From contig JAFYXI010000042.1 of assembly GCA_017546245.1 (NCBI GenBank), positions 1-64,000 on the forward strand: DNA of 64,000 nucleotides. Direction: 5' to 3'. How positions within the stretch are numbered: the first letter of the stretch is position 1; each line of letters opens with the position of its first letter. The notes below the pieces were generated by a model. It searched no databases. It saw only the letters and a program-made list of their open reading frames with translations, and was not told where the DNA came from. Positions 29,102 through 38,533 of the stretch are shown one piece after another. The stretch is from Clostridia bacterium. GTDB lineage: Bacteria > Bacillota > Clostridia > UBA1381 > UBA9506. Made by a program: the position numbers and the translations under genes.

Positions 29102-29776
29102 ATGTTGTTAAAAAAAGGAAAGCTTTTTGAGATTATATCAGGTAGTGTTACATTTATACTTATTTTAGCTATGGGCATAATATTTAAGCAAAAGTTTCTT
29201 GCCATCCTGCCGCTTTTTATATCGCTTTTGGTTATGATTATGCAATCAAGAGTAAGCTCAATAGGATTTTTAATGGGCGGCCTTAACTCAGTTTTATATG
29301 CGATTGTATACGTGGGATTTGGGCTTTATGCATCGGCGGCATATGCGTTTTTTGTATCATTTCCGATGCAGCTTGTAACGTTTATCAACTGGCGGAAAAG
29401 ACCATATGGCAAATCTACCATGTTGCGTAAATTAAGCGCAAAACAGCGTATTTTTGGTGCAATAGGTTTAATAATTTTATGGTTTGCTCTTACTGCGGCT
29501 GTAAACGCATTGGGCGGCAGCTATGGCGGGTTGGACAGCGCAGTATCATTAATAGGAATGGTGGGAACGCTGCTTTCGATGTTTGCATTTATAGAATACA
29601 GCTATTTTAGTATGGGTGCTAATATTTTAAGCATTGTTTTATACATAAATATGCTTGGCTCTATGCCCGAGCAGTCTACATATTTAGTAAGCTCTGCTTT
29701 TGGTTTGATTTGTAACGCACGCGCATTTTTAATCGCGCACAGGCTCTATAAAAAACAGCAGGAGGAAAAACAATGA
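29102..29776 (+). CDS. PnuC-like small-molecule transporter
   Basis: 224 residues with about 7 hydrophobic segments. The pattern FPMQLVTFINWRKRPYG, then WFALTAAVNALGG matches the PnuC vitamin/nucleoside channel family (nicotinamide riboside transporters). Here it is coupled by ATGA overlap to a glycosidase-like gene and controlled by an AraC regulator, so the substrate could instead be a nucleoside or sugar-like compound. AAAGGGGATAG precedes the ATG. Confidence 0.72.
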   Translation: MLLKKGKLFEIISGSVTFILILAMGIIFKQKFLAILPLFISLLVMIMQSRVSSIGFLMGGLNSVLYAIVYVGFGLYASAAYAFFVSFPMQLVTFINWRKRPYGKSTMLRKLSAKQRIFGAIGLIILWFALTAAVNALGGSYGGLDSAVSLIGMVGTLLSMFAFIEYSYFSMGANILSIVLYINMLGSMPEQSTYLVSSAFGLICNARAFLIAHRLYKKQQEEKQ

Positions 29777-31224
29777 TTGACTTACAAAATAAAAGAGAAA
29801 TGTTTTGGGATAGCTATCTTGTTGATGAAGAAAAAAGCACAGCCTTTAAAAGACTGAATCAGCCTGTTTTTAAAAAGGTTTGTTTCAGCTTTGATAAGGG
29901 TTTAGAGCTTGATTCGATAAGTGCTTTGTGTATGGTTAAGGACGATAAAGGCTATAAAATGTATTACAGTCCGTGGAACTCTAAAACAGGAGAAATCGGC
30001 TTGGCCGTTATCGAAAGCAAAGACGGAGTAAACTGGACAAGACCGGATTTAAACATTTGTGACTGCCCCGAGCTTTCGGGCTGTAACAACCTTATTATAA
30101 AAAAATGTGTAATGGGATATTTTGTGTTTTATGATACAAATCCTGACTGCCCGAAAGATGAAAAATATAAAGCGATAGGAACGGTGCATCCTGCACCGCC
30201 GCAAAAAGCAGGCTTGTGGTGCTTAACATCGCCTGACGGTTATCATTTTAAAGAATCGCATCTGCTTACCGAATACGGCAGATTTGATTCTCTTAATACG
30301 GCTCATTGGGATGGCAGCAGATATGCCTGCTATTTCAGGGATTTTCATAATACTACAATCCCTGGTAATATCGACGGAACAGAGGCGCCCGAAAAGCTTG
30401 GCGGTTTAACAACCGAGCAATGGCACAGCGGAATTCGTGATGTAAGGGTTATGTTTTCTAATGACTTTAAAAACTGGACAAAGCCCGAACGCATACAGTT
30501 TTATGACGGACTCGACTATGCGCTTTATACAAACAGCGTAAGTGTATACGAAAGAGCACCGCATATATTGGTAGGCTTTCCAACCAGATATTTTGAGAAA
30601 AAAGAGTGGACCGAAAACGAGGAGCAGATAGCAAGCAGCAAGCTTAAAAAGGATGCAATTAAAAGGCTTGAAAAGCGCGCAGGGCTTGCCATTAACGACT
30701 GTATTTTTATGCACAGCCGTGACGGCAAAAACTGGAGTCGATTTAATGAAGCATTTATAAGCTCCGGCTATGAAAACGAGCAAAACTGGGTTTACGGAGA
30801 TTGCTATCCTGCATACGGTCTTGTCGATTCGGGAAAAGAAAGCTATTACATTCTGCAGCACAGCTGTCATCGCAGTTTTGGAATGGCTAAGCCTCTTAAT
30901 CTTTACGAGATAAGAAAAGACGGATTTGCCTGCTATATGGCAGATGATAAAGAAAGGGTTATTGTAACAAATCCGCTTATATTCAGCGGCAAGGATTTGC
31001 ATATTAACTTTTCAAGCTCTGCATTCGGATACATTTATGCAGATGTGCTTGACGAAAACGGAGAGCCGCTTTGTGATAAAAAAAGCTTTGAAATATACGG
31101 CGATACCATCGACAGAAAAATTTGCTTTGAGGATGGGTCGGATTTTTCGGAATTTGCAGGCAAACCGATAAGGATAAGATTTACTCTAAGAGATGCTAAA
31201 TTATACTCTATGAGATTCATATAA
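29773..31224 (+). CDS. Five-bladed beta-propeller glycosidase-like protein (GH43/GH32-like fold)
   Basis: 483 residues, cytoplasmic (no signal peptide). Repeating blade motifs (KMYYSPWN, GLAVIESKDGVNWTRP, GLWCLTSPDGYHFKES, FMHSRDGKNWSRF) and the opening MFWDSYLVDE are typical of propeller hydrolases and phosphorylases of the clan F/J type. A C-terminal beta-sandwich (about 390-483) follows. I cannot assign a CAZy family or catalytic acids with confidence. It would act on an imported substrate together with the next enzyme. Confidence 0.65.
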   Translation: MIDLQNKREMFWDSYLVDEEKSTAFKRLNQPVFKKVCFSFDKGLELDSISALCMVKDDKGYKMYYSPWNSKTGEIGLAVIESKDGVNWTRPDLNICDCPELSGCNNLIIKKCVMGYFVFYDTNPDCPKDEKYKAIGTVHPAPPQKAGLWCLTSPDGYHFKESHLLTEYGRFDSLNTAHWDGSRYACYFRDFHNTTIPGNIDGTEAPEKLGGLTTEQWHSGIRDVRVMFSNDFKNWTKPERIQFYDGLDYALYTNSVSVYERAPHILVGFPTRYFEKKEWTENEEQIASSKLKKDAIKRLEKRAGLAINDCIFMHSRDGKNWSRFNEAFISSGYENEQNWVYGDCYPAYGLVDSGKESYYILQHSCHRSFGMAKPLNLYEIRKDGFACYMADDKERVIVTNPLIFSGKDLHINFSSSAFGYIYADVLDENGEPLCDKKSFEIYGDTIDRKICFEDGSDFSEFAGKPIRIRFTLRDAKLYSMRFI

Positions 31225-31230
31225 AATCTG

Positions 31231-31260
31231 GGGCACCCAAAGGGGTGTTCTTGATTTTTG
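31231..31260 (+). terminator. Weak terminator between glycosidase-like genes
   Basis: GGCACCC (31232-31238) pairs with GGGTGTT (31243-31249, two G-U) and is followed by CTTGATTTTT. Its strength is uncertain. Confidence 0.4.
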
Positions 31261-31281
31261 TACAAAAAACTAACTTTTCTA

Positions 31282-31310
31282 TTGAAAGAAAAAGGGTGTT
31301 GTGGTATTAT
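31282..31310 (+). promoter_or_regulatory. Promoter for the GH20-like gene
   Basis: TTGAAA (31282-31287) and TATTAT (31305-31310) have a 17-bp spacer. TATTAAGACATTA (31308-31320) is a 12/13 match to TAATAAGACATTA at 29007-29019, in the AraC-divergent region. Confidence 0.5.
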
Positions 31311-31348
31311 TAAGACATTAGTTTAAGCCTTGAGAGGATTGATAAAAA

Positions 31349-33844
31349 GTGGAGATTAAAGACTTATTAAAAATTGAAAAAAAAGGAATTATGCCTGAAT
31401 ATTTTCCTACTCCTATGCAGGCTTTTATATTTCGAAACTGGGGCATGATAGATAAATCCCGTTTGGCAGAAGTACTAAAAACCTCTGTCGAAAACGTCGA
31501 AAAAGAGGCGGCAAGAATGGGCCTTTCTGAGCAGGGGGATGTATCAGAATGGATGAAGAAGGGCTATATAACCGTCATTCGTTCAAACTGGCATCTTCTG
31601 CCTTATAAGCAGCTTTTAAAGCTGTTGGATTGGACTGCCGACAAGCTTAATCTTGCTTTAAAAGAAGAGGACTTTTTAGAGGTAAAGCTTGGCAGTTTTA
31701 AGCCTGAATGTCCTGAAATTAAATATAAAGAGCTGACCGATTCAGAAAAAGAACAAACCGAAAAAATACGAATTGAGATAGAAAAAGCAAAAAGTAATGT
31801 AACCGAGGTTTGCGCTCCGTTCGATTTTTGGAGCGAAAAACCGACCCCTGCATTTGTTGCCGAGCCTGACAGCGACAAGGTAGTTTTAACAAGCGGCTGG
31901 GGAATTTGTGATAAAACAGAGGATGACTTTGTAAAAATAATGGCAGAACGTTTTTGCAATCACATTAAAGATATGTGGGGCATCGACCTGTCAGGCAGAG
32001 CCTCAGAAGGCGAAATAGTGCTTTCACTTATCGAAGGCAAAGCCGATGAATATCACGAAATTATAATAGAAGATAAAAAAATTGAGATAAAAGCAGGCGC
32101 GAGCGCAGGCATTCTGCGCGCGCTTTATCGGCTTGAAGACTTGGCTTTGGCAAACGGCGGTGCATTTTTTGATGCGGCAAGCTATAAAAGAGAGCCGCGC
32201 TTCGAGGTGCGCTATATCTATTCGTTCAGCGCGCTTTATGACGGTGCGATGGATGTTGACAGCCGCACATGGTGCCCTGACGGACTTTTGGAGCAGTATG
32301 CAAAAACAGGCGTAAACGGCATCTGGCTTCAGGGAATTTTATATCGTTTGACAGAATTTCCGTTTGCTCCCGAAATGTCTGACGGATGGCAAACACGCCA
32401 GAAAAATCTTAACGATTTTGTAAAACGGGCAAAAAGCTACGGCATTAAGATATATTTGTACATAAACGAGCCGAGGTCGATGCCGCATTCGTTTTTTGAA
32501 AAATATCCCGATATGCGTGGTTCTGAAAGAGAACGTTATTCTTGTATGTGCCTGATGAATCAGAAAACTCAGGATTATTTAAGCGGAGCAGTCGAAAGGC
32601 TTTGCCGTGCCGTGCCTGATTTGGGCGGATTTTTTACAATTACAATGTCAGAAAATCCAACACATTGTCGCTCCGGCACTTTTGATAAAATATGTCCCAC
32701 CTGTGCCGAGATTCCGCAAGGGGAGCTTGTTGCACTTGTGAACAGACTTGTAGCAGAGGGAGCAAAAAGAGTATCTGATAACATTCAGGTAATTGCGTGG
32801 GATTGGGGTTGGGCACCTGAGACAAATCTTTCGATTCACGACGGAACGAAAGAAAAATGTATAAGCCAAATTCCCGAAAGCGTTGCAATTATGTGCCAAC
32901 GCGATGTAGGTATAAAATTTGAACGCGGCGGCATTAAAAACGAGGTTTATGACTATACAATGTCGGTTGACGGCGTAAGCGAAACCACATTAAAAACGTG
33001 GGAGGTAGCTAAAAAATACGGACACAAAACGGCAGTTAAGCTTCAGATAAACAACACCTGGGAATGCTCGACAACTCCGTATCTGCCTATTTACGGCTCG
33101 CTTATAAATCAGGTTGATGACCTTATTAAAACCGATGTTAATCACTTAATGCTAAGCTGGACTTTAGGCGGTTATCCGTCGCCTAACATCAAGCTTATAT
33201 CAGAAAGCTTTTTTATCGAAAACGGTAAAACCGAGCCTGATTACAGCTTTGTGTTAAAGTCGCTTTACGGCAAAGATGCAGACAAGGTTAAAGAGGCAAC
33301 CGATTTGTTCTGCAAAGCATTTTCAGAGTATCCGTTCCATGTATCGTTAGCATATAAAGGGCCGCATAACGGCGGTGTAGCAAATCCCTTATATCACAAG
33401 CCGACAGGCTATAAAGCCACTATGACCTGCTATGCATATGACGACCTTACCGGCTGGAGGGCAAATTATCCTGAAGATATTGCAGAAGACCAGTTTAAAA
33501 AGGTCAGCGATATATGGCAGGAGGGACTTTTAAAGCTAGATGGTGTCGAGGGCGAAATTAAAGATATTTCGTTTGTAAGCTATTCGCTTTTCCGCTCATC
33601 TTACGACCAGATAAGATTTGTTCGCTTAAGAGATAAATATGAACAGGAAAAAAACGAAGAAGTAAGAAAAGAAATTTTACAAGTAGTAAAAACCGAAAAA
33701 GAGCTTGCGACCACACTTTATGCAATTATGTGCCGCAGACCGTCGGTTGGCTTTGAGGCTGCAAACCACTACTATTTCAGCGCGGATATGGTTTTAGAAA
33801 AAATAATTAACTGTGCATTTTTAGAAGAATATTATAAGTTGTAA
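31349..33844 (+). CDS. Intracellular GH20-like / alpha-glucuronidase-fold glycosidase with extra N-terminal domain
   Basis: 831 residues, no signal peptide. Residues about 1-115 are a helical module (NWGMIDKSRLAEVLKTS, NWHLLPYKQLLKLL). About 190-280 looks like the alpha/beta domain that precedes GH20/GH67/GH84 barrels (IEIKAGASAGILRALYRLEDLAL). The barrel begins near FEVRYIYSF and holds GVNGIWLQGI, IKIYLYINEP and FFTITMSENPTHC, where the Glu could be catalytic. A helical C-terminal domain follows (about 600-831). Probably an exo-acting hexosaminidase-like enzyme; the substrate is unknown. GTG 31349 has GAGAGGATT upstream. Confidence 0.65.
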   Translation: MEIKDLLKIEKKGIMPEYFPTPMQAFIFRNWGMIDKSRLAEVLKTSVENVEKEAARMGLSEQGDVSEWMKKGYITVIRSNWHLLPYKQLLKLLDWTADKLNLALKEEDFLEVKLGSFKPECPEIKYKELTDSEKEQTEKIRIEIEKAKSNVTEVCAPFDFWSEKPTPAFVAEPDSDKVVLTSGWGICDKTEDDFVKIMAERFCNHIKDMWGIDLSGRASEGEIVLSLIEGKADEYHEIIIEDKKIEIKAGASAGILRALYRLEDLALANGGAFFDAASYKREPRFEVRYIYSFSALYDGAMDVDSRTWCPDGLLEQYAKTGVNGIWLQGILYRLTEFPFAPEMSDGWQTRQKNLNDFVKRAKSYGIKIYLYINEPRSMPHSFFEKYPDMRGSERERYSCMCLMNQKTQDYLSGAVERLCRAVPDLGGFFTITMSENPTHCRSGTFDKICPTCAEIPQGELVALVNRLVAEGAKRVSDNIQVIAWDWGWAPETNLSIHDGTKEKCISQIPESVAIMCQRDVGIKFERGGIKNEVYDYTMSVDGVSETTLKTWEVAKKYGHKTAVKLQINNTWECSTTPYLPIYGSLINQVDDLIKTDVNHLMLSWTLGGYPSPNIKLISESFFIENGKTEPDYSFVLKSLYGKDADKVKEATDLFCKAFSEYPFHVSLAYKGPHNGGVANPLYHKPTGYKATMTCYAYDDLTGWRANYPEDIAEDQFKKVSDIWQEGLLKLDGVEGEIKDISFVSYSLFRSSYDQIRFVRLRDKYEQEKNEEVRKEILQVVKTEKELATTLYAIMCRRPSVGFEAANHYYFSADMVLEKIINCAFLEEYYKL

Positions 33845-33876
33845 AAAATACTGTGGCATATGCCACAGTATTTTTT
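33843..33876. terminator. Bidirectional terminator before recJ
   Basis: A perfect palindrome of 34 bases centred at 33859/33860 (AAAAAATACTGTGGCATA and its complement, ending in T6) sits one base after the stop codon. Confidence 0.85.
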
Positions 33877-33895
33877 ATTATGTTTAAAACTTTAG

Positions 33896-33924
33896 TTGCA
33901 TATTTACTAAAAAAGTAGTATAAT
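33896..33924 (+). promoter_or_regulatory. Promoter of the recJ operon
   Basis: TTGCAT (33896-33901) and TATAAT (33919-33924) have a 17-bp spacer, 52 bases before ATG 33976. Confidence 0.7.
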
Positions 33925-33975
33925 TAGTATTAAATAAGATAGAATTGCGCTATATATAGCTATTAGAGGTTTGAT

Positions 33976-35679
33976 ATGCAGAAAAAGAAATGGATTTTGC
34001 TGAGTAAAAACAACAGCCGTGATGATGTTTTACGTATCAGCAGCGAAAATCAGCTTCCGCCGATATTGGCAACCGTGCTTTTAAACCGTGGAATTGAAGA
34101 TGTTAAAGAATATCTTTTGCCCGAAACTGAAAAATTGCTCGACCCTTTTATTATGAAGGGAATGGAACAGGCAACAGAGCGTATTTTGGCGGCTATTAAA
34201 AACGGTGAGCACATAACGGTGTACGGTGATTATGATGTTGACGGAATTACATCAACAGCCGCACTCGTAAAGTTTTTGTCTGCTCATAAGGCAGATGTTG
34301 ATTATTATATCCCTGACAGATTAGAAGAAGGATATGGAATGAACCGCGATGCAATTGACAGAATTGCTGCGCGCGGCACTAAACTTATGATTACGGTGGA
34401 TTGCGGAATTACGGCAGTAGCCGAAATTGAATATGCCGCAAGCTGCGGTATGGATGTAATCGTTACAGACCATCATGAATGTAAAGAAAGTCTGCCCGAT
34501 GCTTTGTGTATTTTAAATCCTAAGCAGACTGATTGTCCATATCCGTTTAAAAAACTGGCAGGTGTGGGTGTTGTATTTAAGCTCTTGCAGGCACTTACGC
34601 TTAAACTAAAATATCATATGAAAGAGCTTTTAGATGAATATTTAGACCTTGTTGCAATCGGTACAGTAGCAGATGTAATGCCGCTTTTAGGCGAAAACCG
34701 TATAATTGTTAAAAAAGGCTTAGAGCTTATGAAATATACGACCAACAAGGGAATTTGGGCACTTATTGAGCAGGCAGGCATAGATGCCGCAGCTGTTACC
34801 GCAGGAACAATAGGCTTTGTTTTAGCACCCAGAATTAATGCGGCAGGCCGTATGGGTGACCCTAAATGTGCTGTCGAGATGCTTCTTGCACAAGACGAGA
34901 AGAGTGCGCGTGAGTATGCACAGATGCTGGATGAAGAAAACCGTGAACGTCAGGCAAACGAGCAGCAGATTATGGAGCAGGCATTAGAAATCCTTAAAAG
35001 TGATAAATCTATGCAGGATGACTATGTTTTAATATTAGACCACGAAGACTGGCATCACGGAATTATAGGAATTGTGGCATCTAAAATATCTGAACGCACC
35101 GGCAAGCCGTGCGTGTTGATAAGCACGACAGATGAAAACGGCAAAGGCTCGGGTCGCAGCATAAAAGGCTTTAATCTGTTTAAGGCTTTAGAGCATTGTG
35201 CAGAAAGTCTTTCGAAATTCGGAGGGCACGAGCTTGCGGCAGGTTTAAGTGTTAAAACAGATAAAATAAAAGAATTCAGAAAGAAAATAAACGAGTATGC
35301 GAAAGAACATCTTACGCAAGATGATTTTATTCCCAAAATATATGTAGACAGCGAATTACCTATTGAATATATAAATATGAATACTGCCGAAAAGCTGGCG
35401 GTTCTTGAGCCATACGGAATGGGAAATGCAAGCCCCATATTCTTTGCGCGTGGTCTTGAAATTGCAAATATAAGAGTGCTTAGCGAGGGTAAACACATTA
35501 AGCTGTCGCTTAACAGAGCCGGCTGTGCAATTGATGCAGTAGGCTTTAGTATGGGCGCATATGCAGACGAAATTAAAGTGCACGACAAAATAGACATTTT
35601 ATTTCAGCTTGATATTAACGTATTTCGCGGTGAACGTCAGGTTCAGGCTATATTAAAGGATATGAGATTTTCAGATTAA
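33976..35679 (+). CDS. recJ: Single-stranded-DNA-specific exonuclease RecJ
   Basis: 567 residues, the usual short Firmicute RecJ length. The DHH domain carries YGDYDVDGITSTAAL (about 81), VDCGITAVAE, TDHHECKE (about 160) and FKLLQAL; the DHHA1 domain has HHGIIGIVASKI and the GHELAAGL motif (about 417); an OB-type C-terminus follows. It degrades ssDNA 5' to 3' in recombination and repair. In many Clostridia recJ, apt, relA, dtd and hemZ are neighbours; here apt and dtd are absent between recJ and hemZ. Confidence 0.95.
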   Translation: MQKKKWILLSKNNSRDDVLRISSENQLPPILATVLLNRGIEDVKEYLLPETEKLLDPFIMKGMEQATERILAAIKNGEHITVYGDYDVDGITSTAALVKFLSAHKADVDYYIPDRLEEGYGMNRDAIDRIAARGTKLMITVDCGITAVAEIEYAASCGMDVIVTDHHECKESLPDALCILNPKQTDCPYPFKKLAGVGVVFKLLQALTLKLKYHMKELLDEYLDLVAIGTVADVMPLLGENRIIVKKGLELMKYTTNKGIWALIEQAGIDAAAVTAGTIGFVLAPRINAAGRMGDPKCAVEMLLAQDEKSAREYAQMLDEENRERQANEQQIMEQALEILKSDKSMQDDYVLILDHEDWHHGIIGIVASKISERTGKPCVLISTTDENGKGSGRSIKGFNLFKALEHCAESLSKFGGHELAAGLSVKTDKIKEFRKKINEYAKEHLTQDDFIPKIYVDSELPIEYINMNTAEKLAVLEPYGMGNASPIFFARGLEIANIRVLSEGKHIKLSLNRAGCAIDAVGFSMGAYADEIKVHDKIDILFQLDINVFRGERQVQAILKDMRFSD

Positions 35680-35693
35680 AGGTGGTGAGTGCA

Positions 35694-37880
35694 GTGGAAA
35701 AAATAGAAAATTCTTTTGAACGGTTAAAAGAAAAGGTTGTTTTGTACAATCCTAAAATAGATGTTGAAAGACTGGTTGAGGCTTATGAGCTTGCTAAAGT
35801 TGCTCACGAAGGACAAATGCGAAAATCGGGAGAGCCGTATTTATCGCATCCTTTAGCAGTTGCACATATTTTAGCCGATTTAGAACTCGACTGCGACTCA
35901 CTTGTAGGGGCTCTTTTGCACGATGTTGTTGAAGACACCCGGTTTACATTAAATGATATAAAAAAGCAATTTGGCGAAAACGTTGCGCTTATTGTAGACG
36001 GTGTAACAAAGCTTGGTAAAATTCAGTATACATCAAAAGAAGAACAGCAAATCGAAAACTTGCGCAAGATGTTTCTTGCGATGGCAAAGGATGTACGGGT
36101 AATAGTAATAAAGCTTGCAGACCGTTTGCATAATATGCGTACCATAAAGGCTAAAAGCGAAGATAAGCAGAGAGAAAAGGCGCGTGAAACCATCGAGGTT
36201 TATGCAGCCTTAGCGCATCGTCTCGGTATGTCCAAAATCAAGATGGAGCTTGAAGATTTATCGCTAAGATACTTAGACCCTATTGCCTATAAAGAAATTA
36301 CAGATTCGATAAATTTAAAAAGACGTGAACGTGAAGAATATATCAATGACATAATGAGCACTTTAGATGAAAAGCTAAAGGAAATTGGCATTCATTCTCA
36401 CGTAATGGGCAGAGCCAAACATTTTTACAGTATTTATCGCAAAATGTTTACGCAAAATAAAAATATCGACGAGCTTTACGACCTTTTTGCAGTTCGTGTT
36501 ATAGTTGACAGCGTTAAAGACTGTTATGCGGTTTTGGGTCTTGTTCACGAGCTTTATTATCCTATTCCGGGCAGATTTAAAGACTACATCGCAATGCCTA
36601 AGCCGAATATGTATCAGTCGCTTCATACTACGGTTATAGGACCTAACGGAACACCGTTTGAGATTCAGATAAGAACGTGGGATATGCACCGTGTTGCAGA
36701 GCACGGTATCGCAGCCCATTGGAAATATAAAGAGGGGCGCTCGGGCGAGTCCGATATGGATTCAAAGCTTGAGTGGATTCGTCAGATTTTAGAAATTCAG
36801 CAGAATGTTGTTGATTCTGATGACTTTATGCGTACCTTAAAAATTGACCTCTTTGCAGACGAGGTATTTGTGTTTACCCCAAGGGGTGACGTTATAAATC
36901 TTCCGGCAGGCTCGACTCCTATCGACTTTGCGTTTATGATTCACAGCGCAGTCGGATGTAAAATGGCAGGAGTTAAGGTAAACGGAAAAATCGCAACCTT
37001 AGACTATAATCTTCAAAACGGCGACATTGTCGAAATTATGACATCATCTGCCGTACACGGACCAAGCCGCGACTGGTTAAAGCTTTGTAAAACATCTCAG
37101 GCAAGAACGAAAATAAACCAATGGTTCAAGCGCGAACGCCGTGAAGAAAATGTTTTGCGCGGCAAAGATATGGTCGATAAAGAATTAAAACGTATAAATA
37201 TGACAGCTGCGCAGCTTTTCCGTCCTGACTGGATAGATGCCATCTGCAAAAAATATAATTTTGCAAATATCGACGATTTATATGCCGCAGTAGGATACGG
37301 TGCACTTACTGTAAATAAGATTATCGGCAGACTCAGAGAGCAGTACAGAACAGCAATAAAGAACGAAGAACCCGATATTGTTGCAACTGTGGCAGCACCG
37401 CCGCAGCCTAAAAAGATTTCGGCAAGCAACGGTGTTATAGTAGAGGGAATAGATAACTGCTTAGTGCGTCTTTCGCGTTGCTGTAATCCTGTCCCGGGCG
37501 ATGAAATTGTAGGATATATCACTCGCGGCAGAGGCGTTTCGGTTCACAGAAAGGATTGTCCGAACATCGTTGCCGAAAACCGGTTCAGCGGAACAGACCG
37601 CTTAATTAAAGTATATTGGCAGGATGAAGCTGCACAAAAAAATTCATATCTTACAGAGCTTACAATTTCGGCATACGACCGCAAAGGCTTGCTGGCCGAA
37701 ATTGCAAAGGTTATTTCAGATTTAAGAATTTTGATAAGTGCAATTCATTCGCATACAACCAAAGAGCAGGTTGCAGTTATAAAAATCACAATGGAAATTA
37801 CCTCAAAAGAGCAGTTTGATTCTGTTCAGAATAAGCTTGCCGCATTAAAAGGCGTGTTTGAGGTATCGCGTGAAAGCTGA
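35694..37880 (+). CDS. relA: RelA/SpoT bifunctional (p)ppGpp synthetase/hydrolase
   Basis: About 728 residues, standard Rel length. The HD hydrolase domain has LSHPLAVAHIL and LLHDVVEDT; the synthetase domain has the RVIVDSVKDCYAVLGLVH region; then TGS (FVFTPRGDVINLPAGSTPIDFAF), a zinc-finger-like CCNPVPGDEI segment and a C-terminal ACT domain (ELTISAYDRKGLLAEIAKVI). It sets (p)ppGpp levels in the stringent response. GTG 35694 is preferred to GTG 35682 because AAAGGTGGTG then lies at normal distance. Directly downstream of recJ. Confidence 0.95.
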   Translation: MEKIENSFERLKEKVVLYNPKIDVERLVEAYELAKVAHEGQMRKSGEPYLSHPLAVAHILADLELDCDSLVGALLHDVVEDTRFTLNDIKKQFGENVALIVDGVTKLGKIQYTSKEEQQIENLRKMFLAMAKDVRVIVIKLADRLHNMRTIKAKSEDKQREKARETIEVYAALAHRLGMSKIKMELEDLSLRYLDPIAYKEITDSINLKRREREEYINDIMSTLDEKLKEIGIHSHVMGRAKHFYSIYRKMFTQNKNIDELYDLFAVRVIVDSVKDCYAVLGLVHELYYPIPGRFKDYIAMPKPNMYQSLHTTVIGPNGTPFEIQIRTWDMHRVAEHGIAAHWKYKEGRSGESDMDSKLEWIRQILEIQQNVVDSDDFMRTLKIDLFADEVFVFTPRGDVINLPAGSTPIDFAFMIHSAVGCKMAGVKVNGKIATLDYNLQNGDIVEIMTSSAVHGPSRDWLKLCKTSQARTKINQWFKRERREENVLRGKDMVDKELKRINMTAAQLFRPDWIDAICKKYNFANIDDLYAAVGYGALTVNKIIGRLREQYRTAIKNEEPDIVATVAAPPQPKKISASNGVIVEGIDNCLVRLSRCCNPVPGDEIVGYITRGRGVSVHRKDCPNIVAENRFSGTDRLIKVYWQDEAAQKNSYLTELTISAYDRKGLLAEIAKVISDLRILISAIHSHTTKEQVAVIKITMEITSKEQFDSVQNKLAALKGVFEVSRES

Positions 37881-37897
37881 TTTTAAGGGAGAATAAA

Positions 37898-38533
37898 ATG
37901 ATTTTAGAAACAATAGTTACAGGATACATTGAAGAAAACTGCTATTTAGCAGGGGATGAAAACGAGCTTTTGGTAATAGATCCCGGTGACGAGGCAGACA
38001 AAATTTTAAGAAGAATAAATGATAACGGCTATAAAGTTAAATATATTGTTTTAACACATTGCCACTACGACCACATCGGTGCTGTGGCAGAAATAAAAGA
38101 AAAAACAGGTGCAAAAATTGTTGTTTGCGAAAAGGAAAAGGCAAATTATTTAAACCCGGATATAAGTATGATGGGGCATTTTGGCGATGGAGACGTAGCA
38201 GAGCCGGATGTTACAGTATCAGAGGGTGACGAGCTTATATCGGGTAAATACAGCTTTAAAATTATAGAAACACCCGGACATACAAGCGGAGGTATGTGCC
38301 TTTCGTGTGATGGTGCTCTGTTTTCGGGAGACACCATCTTTCGCAGAGGAATAGGTCGTGTTGATTTACCTACCGGCTCGATGAAACAGATTATTAATTC
38401 AATAAAAAACAAGCTGTTTTTGTTAGCTGATGATACGCGTGTATATTGCGGTCACGGACCTGCCACAACGATAGAATACGAAAAGAAACACAACGAGATA
38501 TACGAGTGGGAAAGGTATTACAATGAGCGATAA
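37898..38533 (+). CDS. MBL-fold hydrolase, glyoxalase II-like
   Basis: 211 residues with the metal motif THCHYDHIGAV (about 51), TPGHTSGGMC (about 127), SGDTIF and CGHGP. This is the YcbL/GloB-like group found next to relA and hemZ in Clostridia. It probably hydrolyses thioesters such as S-lactoyl conjugates; the real substrate is uncertain. It overlaps hemZ by 11 bases. Confidence 0.85.
   Translation: MILETIVTGYIEENCYLAGDENELLVIDPGDEADKILRRINDNGYKVKYIVLTHCHYDHIGAVAEIKEKTGAKIVVCEKEKANYLNPDISMMGHFGDGDVAEPDVTVSEGDELISGKYSFKIIETPGHTSGGMCLSCDGALFSGDTIFRRGIGRVDLPTGSMKQIINSIKNKLFLLADDTRVYCGHGPATTIEYEKKHNEIYEWERYYNER

Noticed and set aside
35055..35597. Minus-strand ORF of 180 codons inside recJ
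   Set aside because: Antisense to a well-conserved gene, no ribosome site or promoter.
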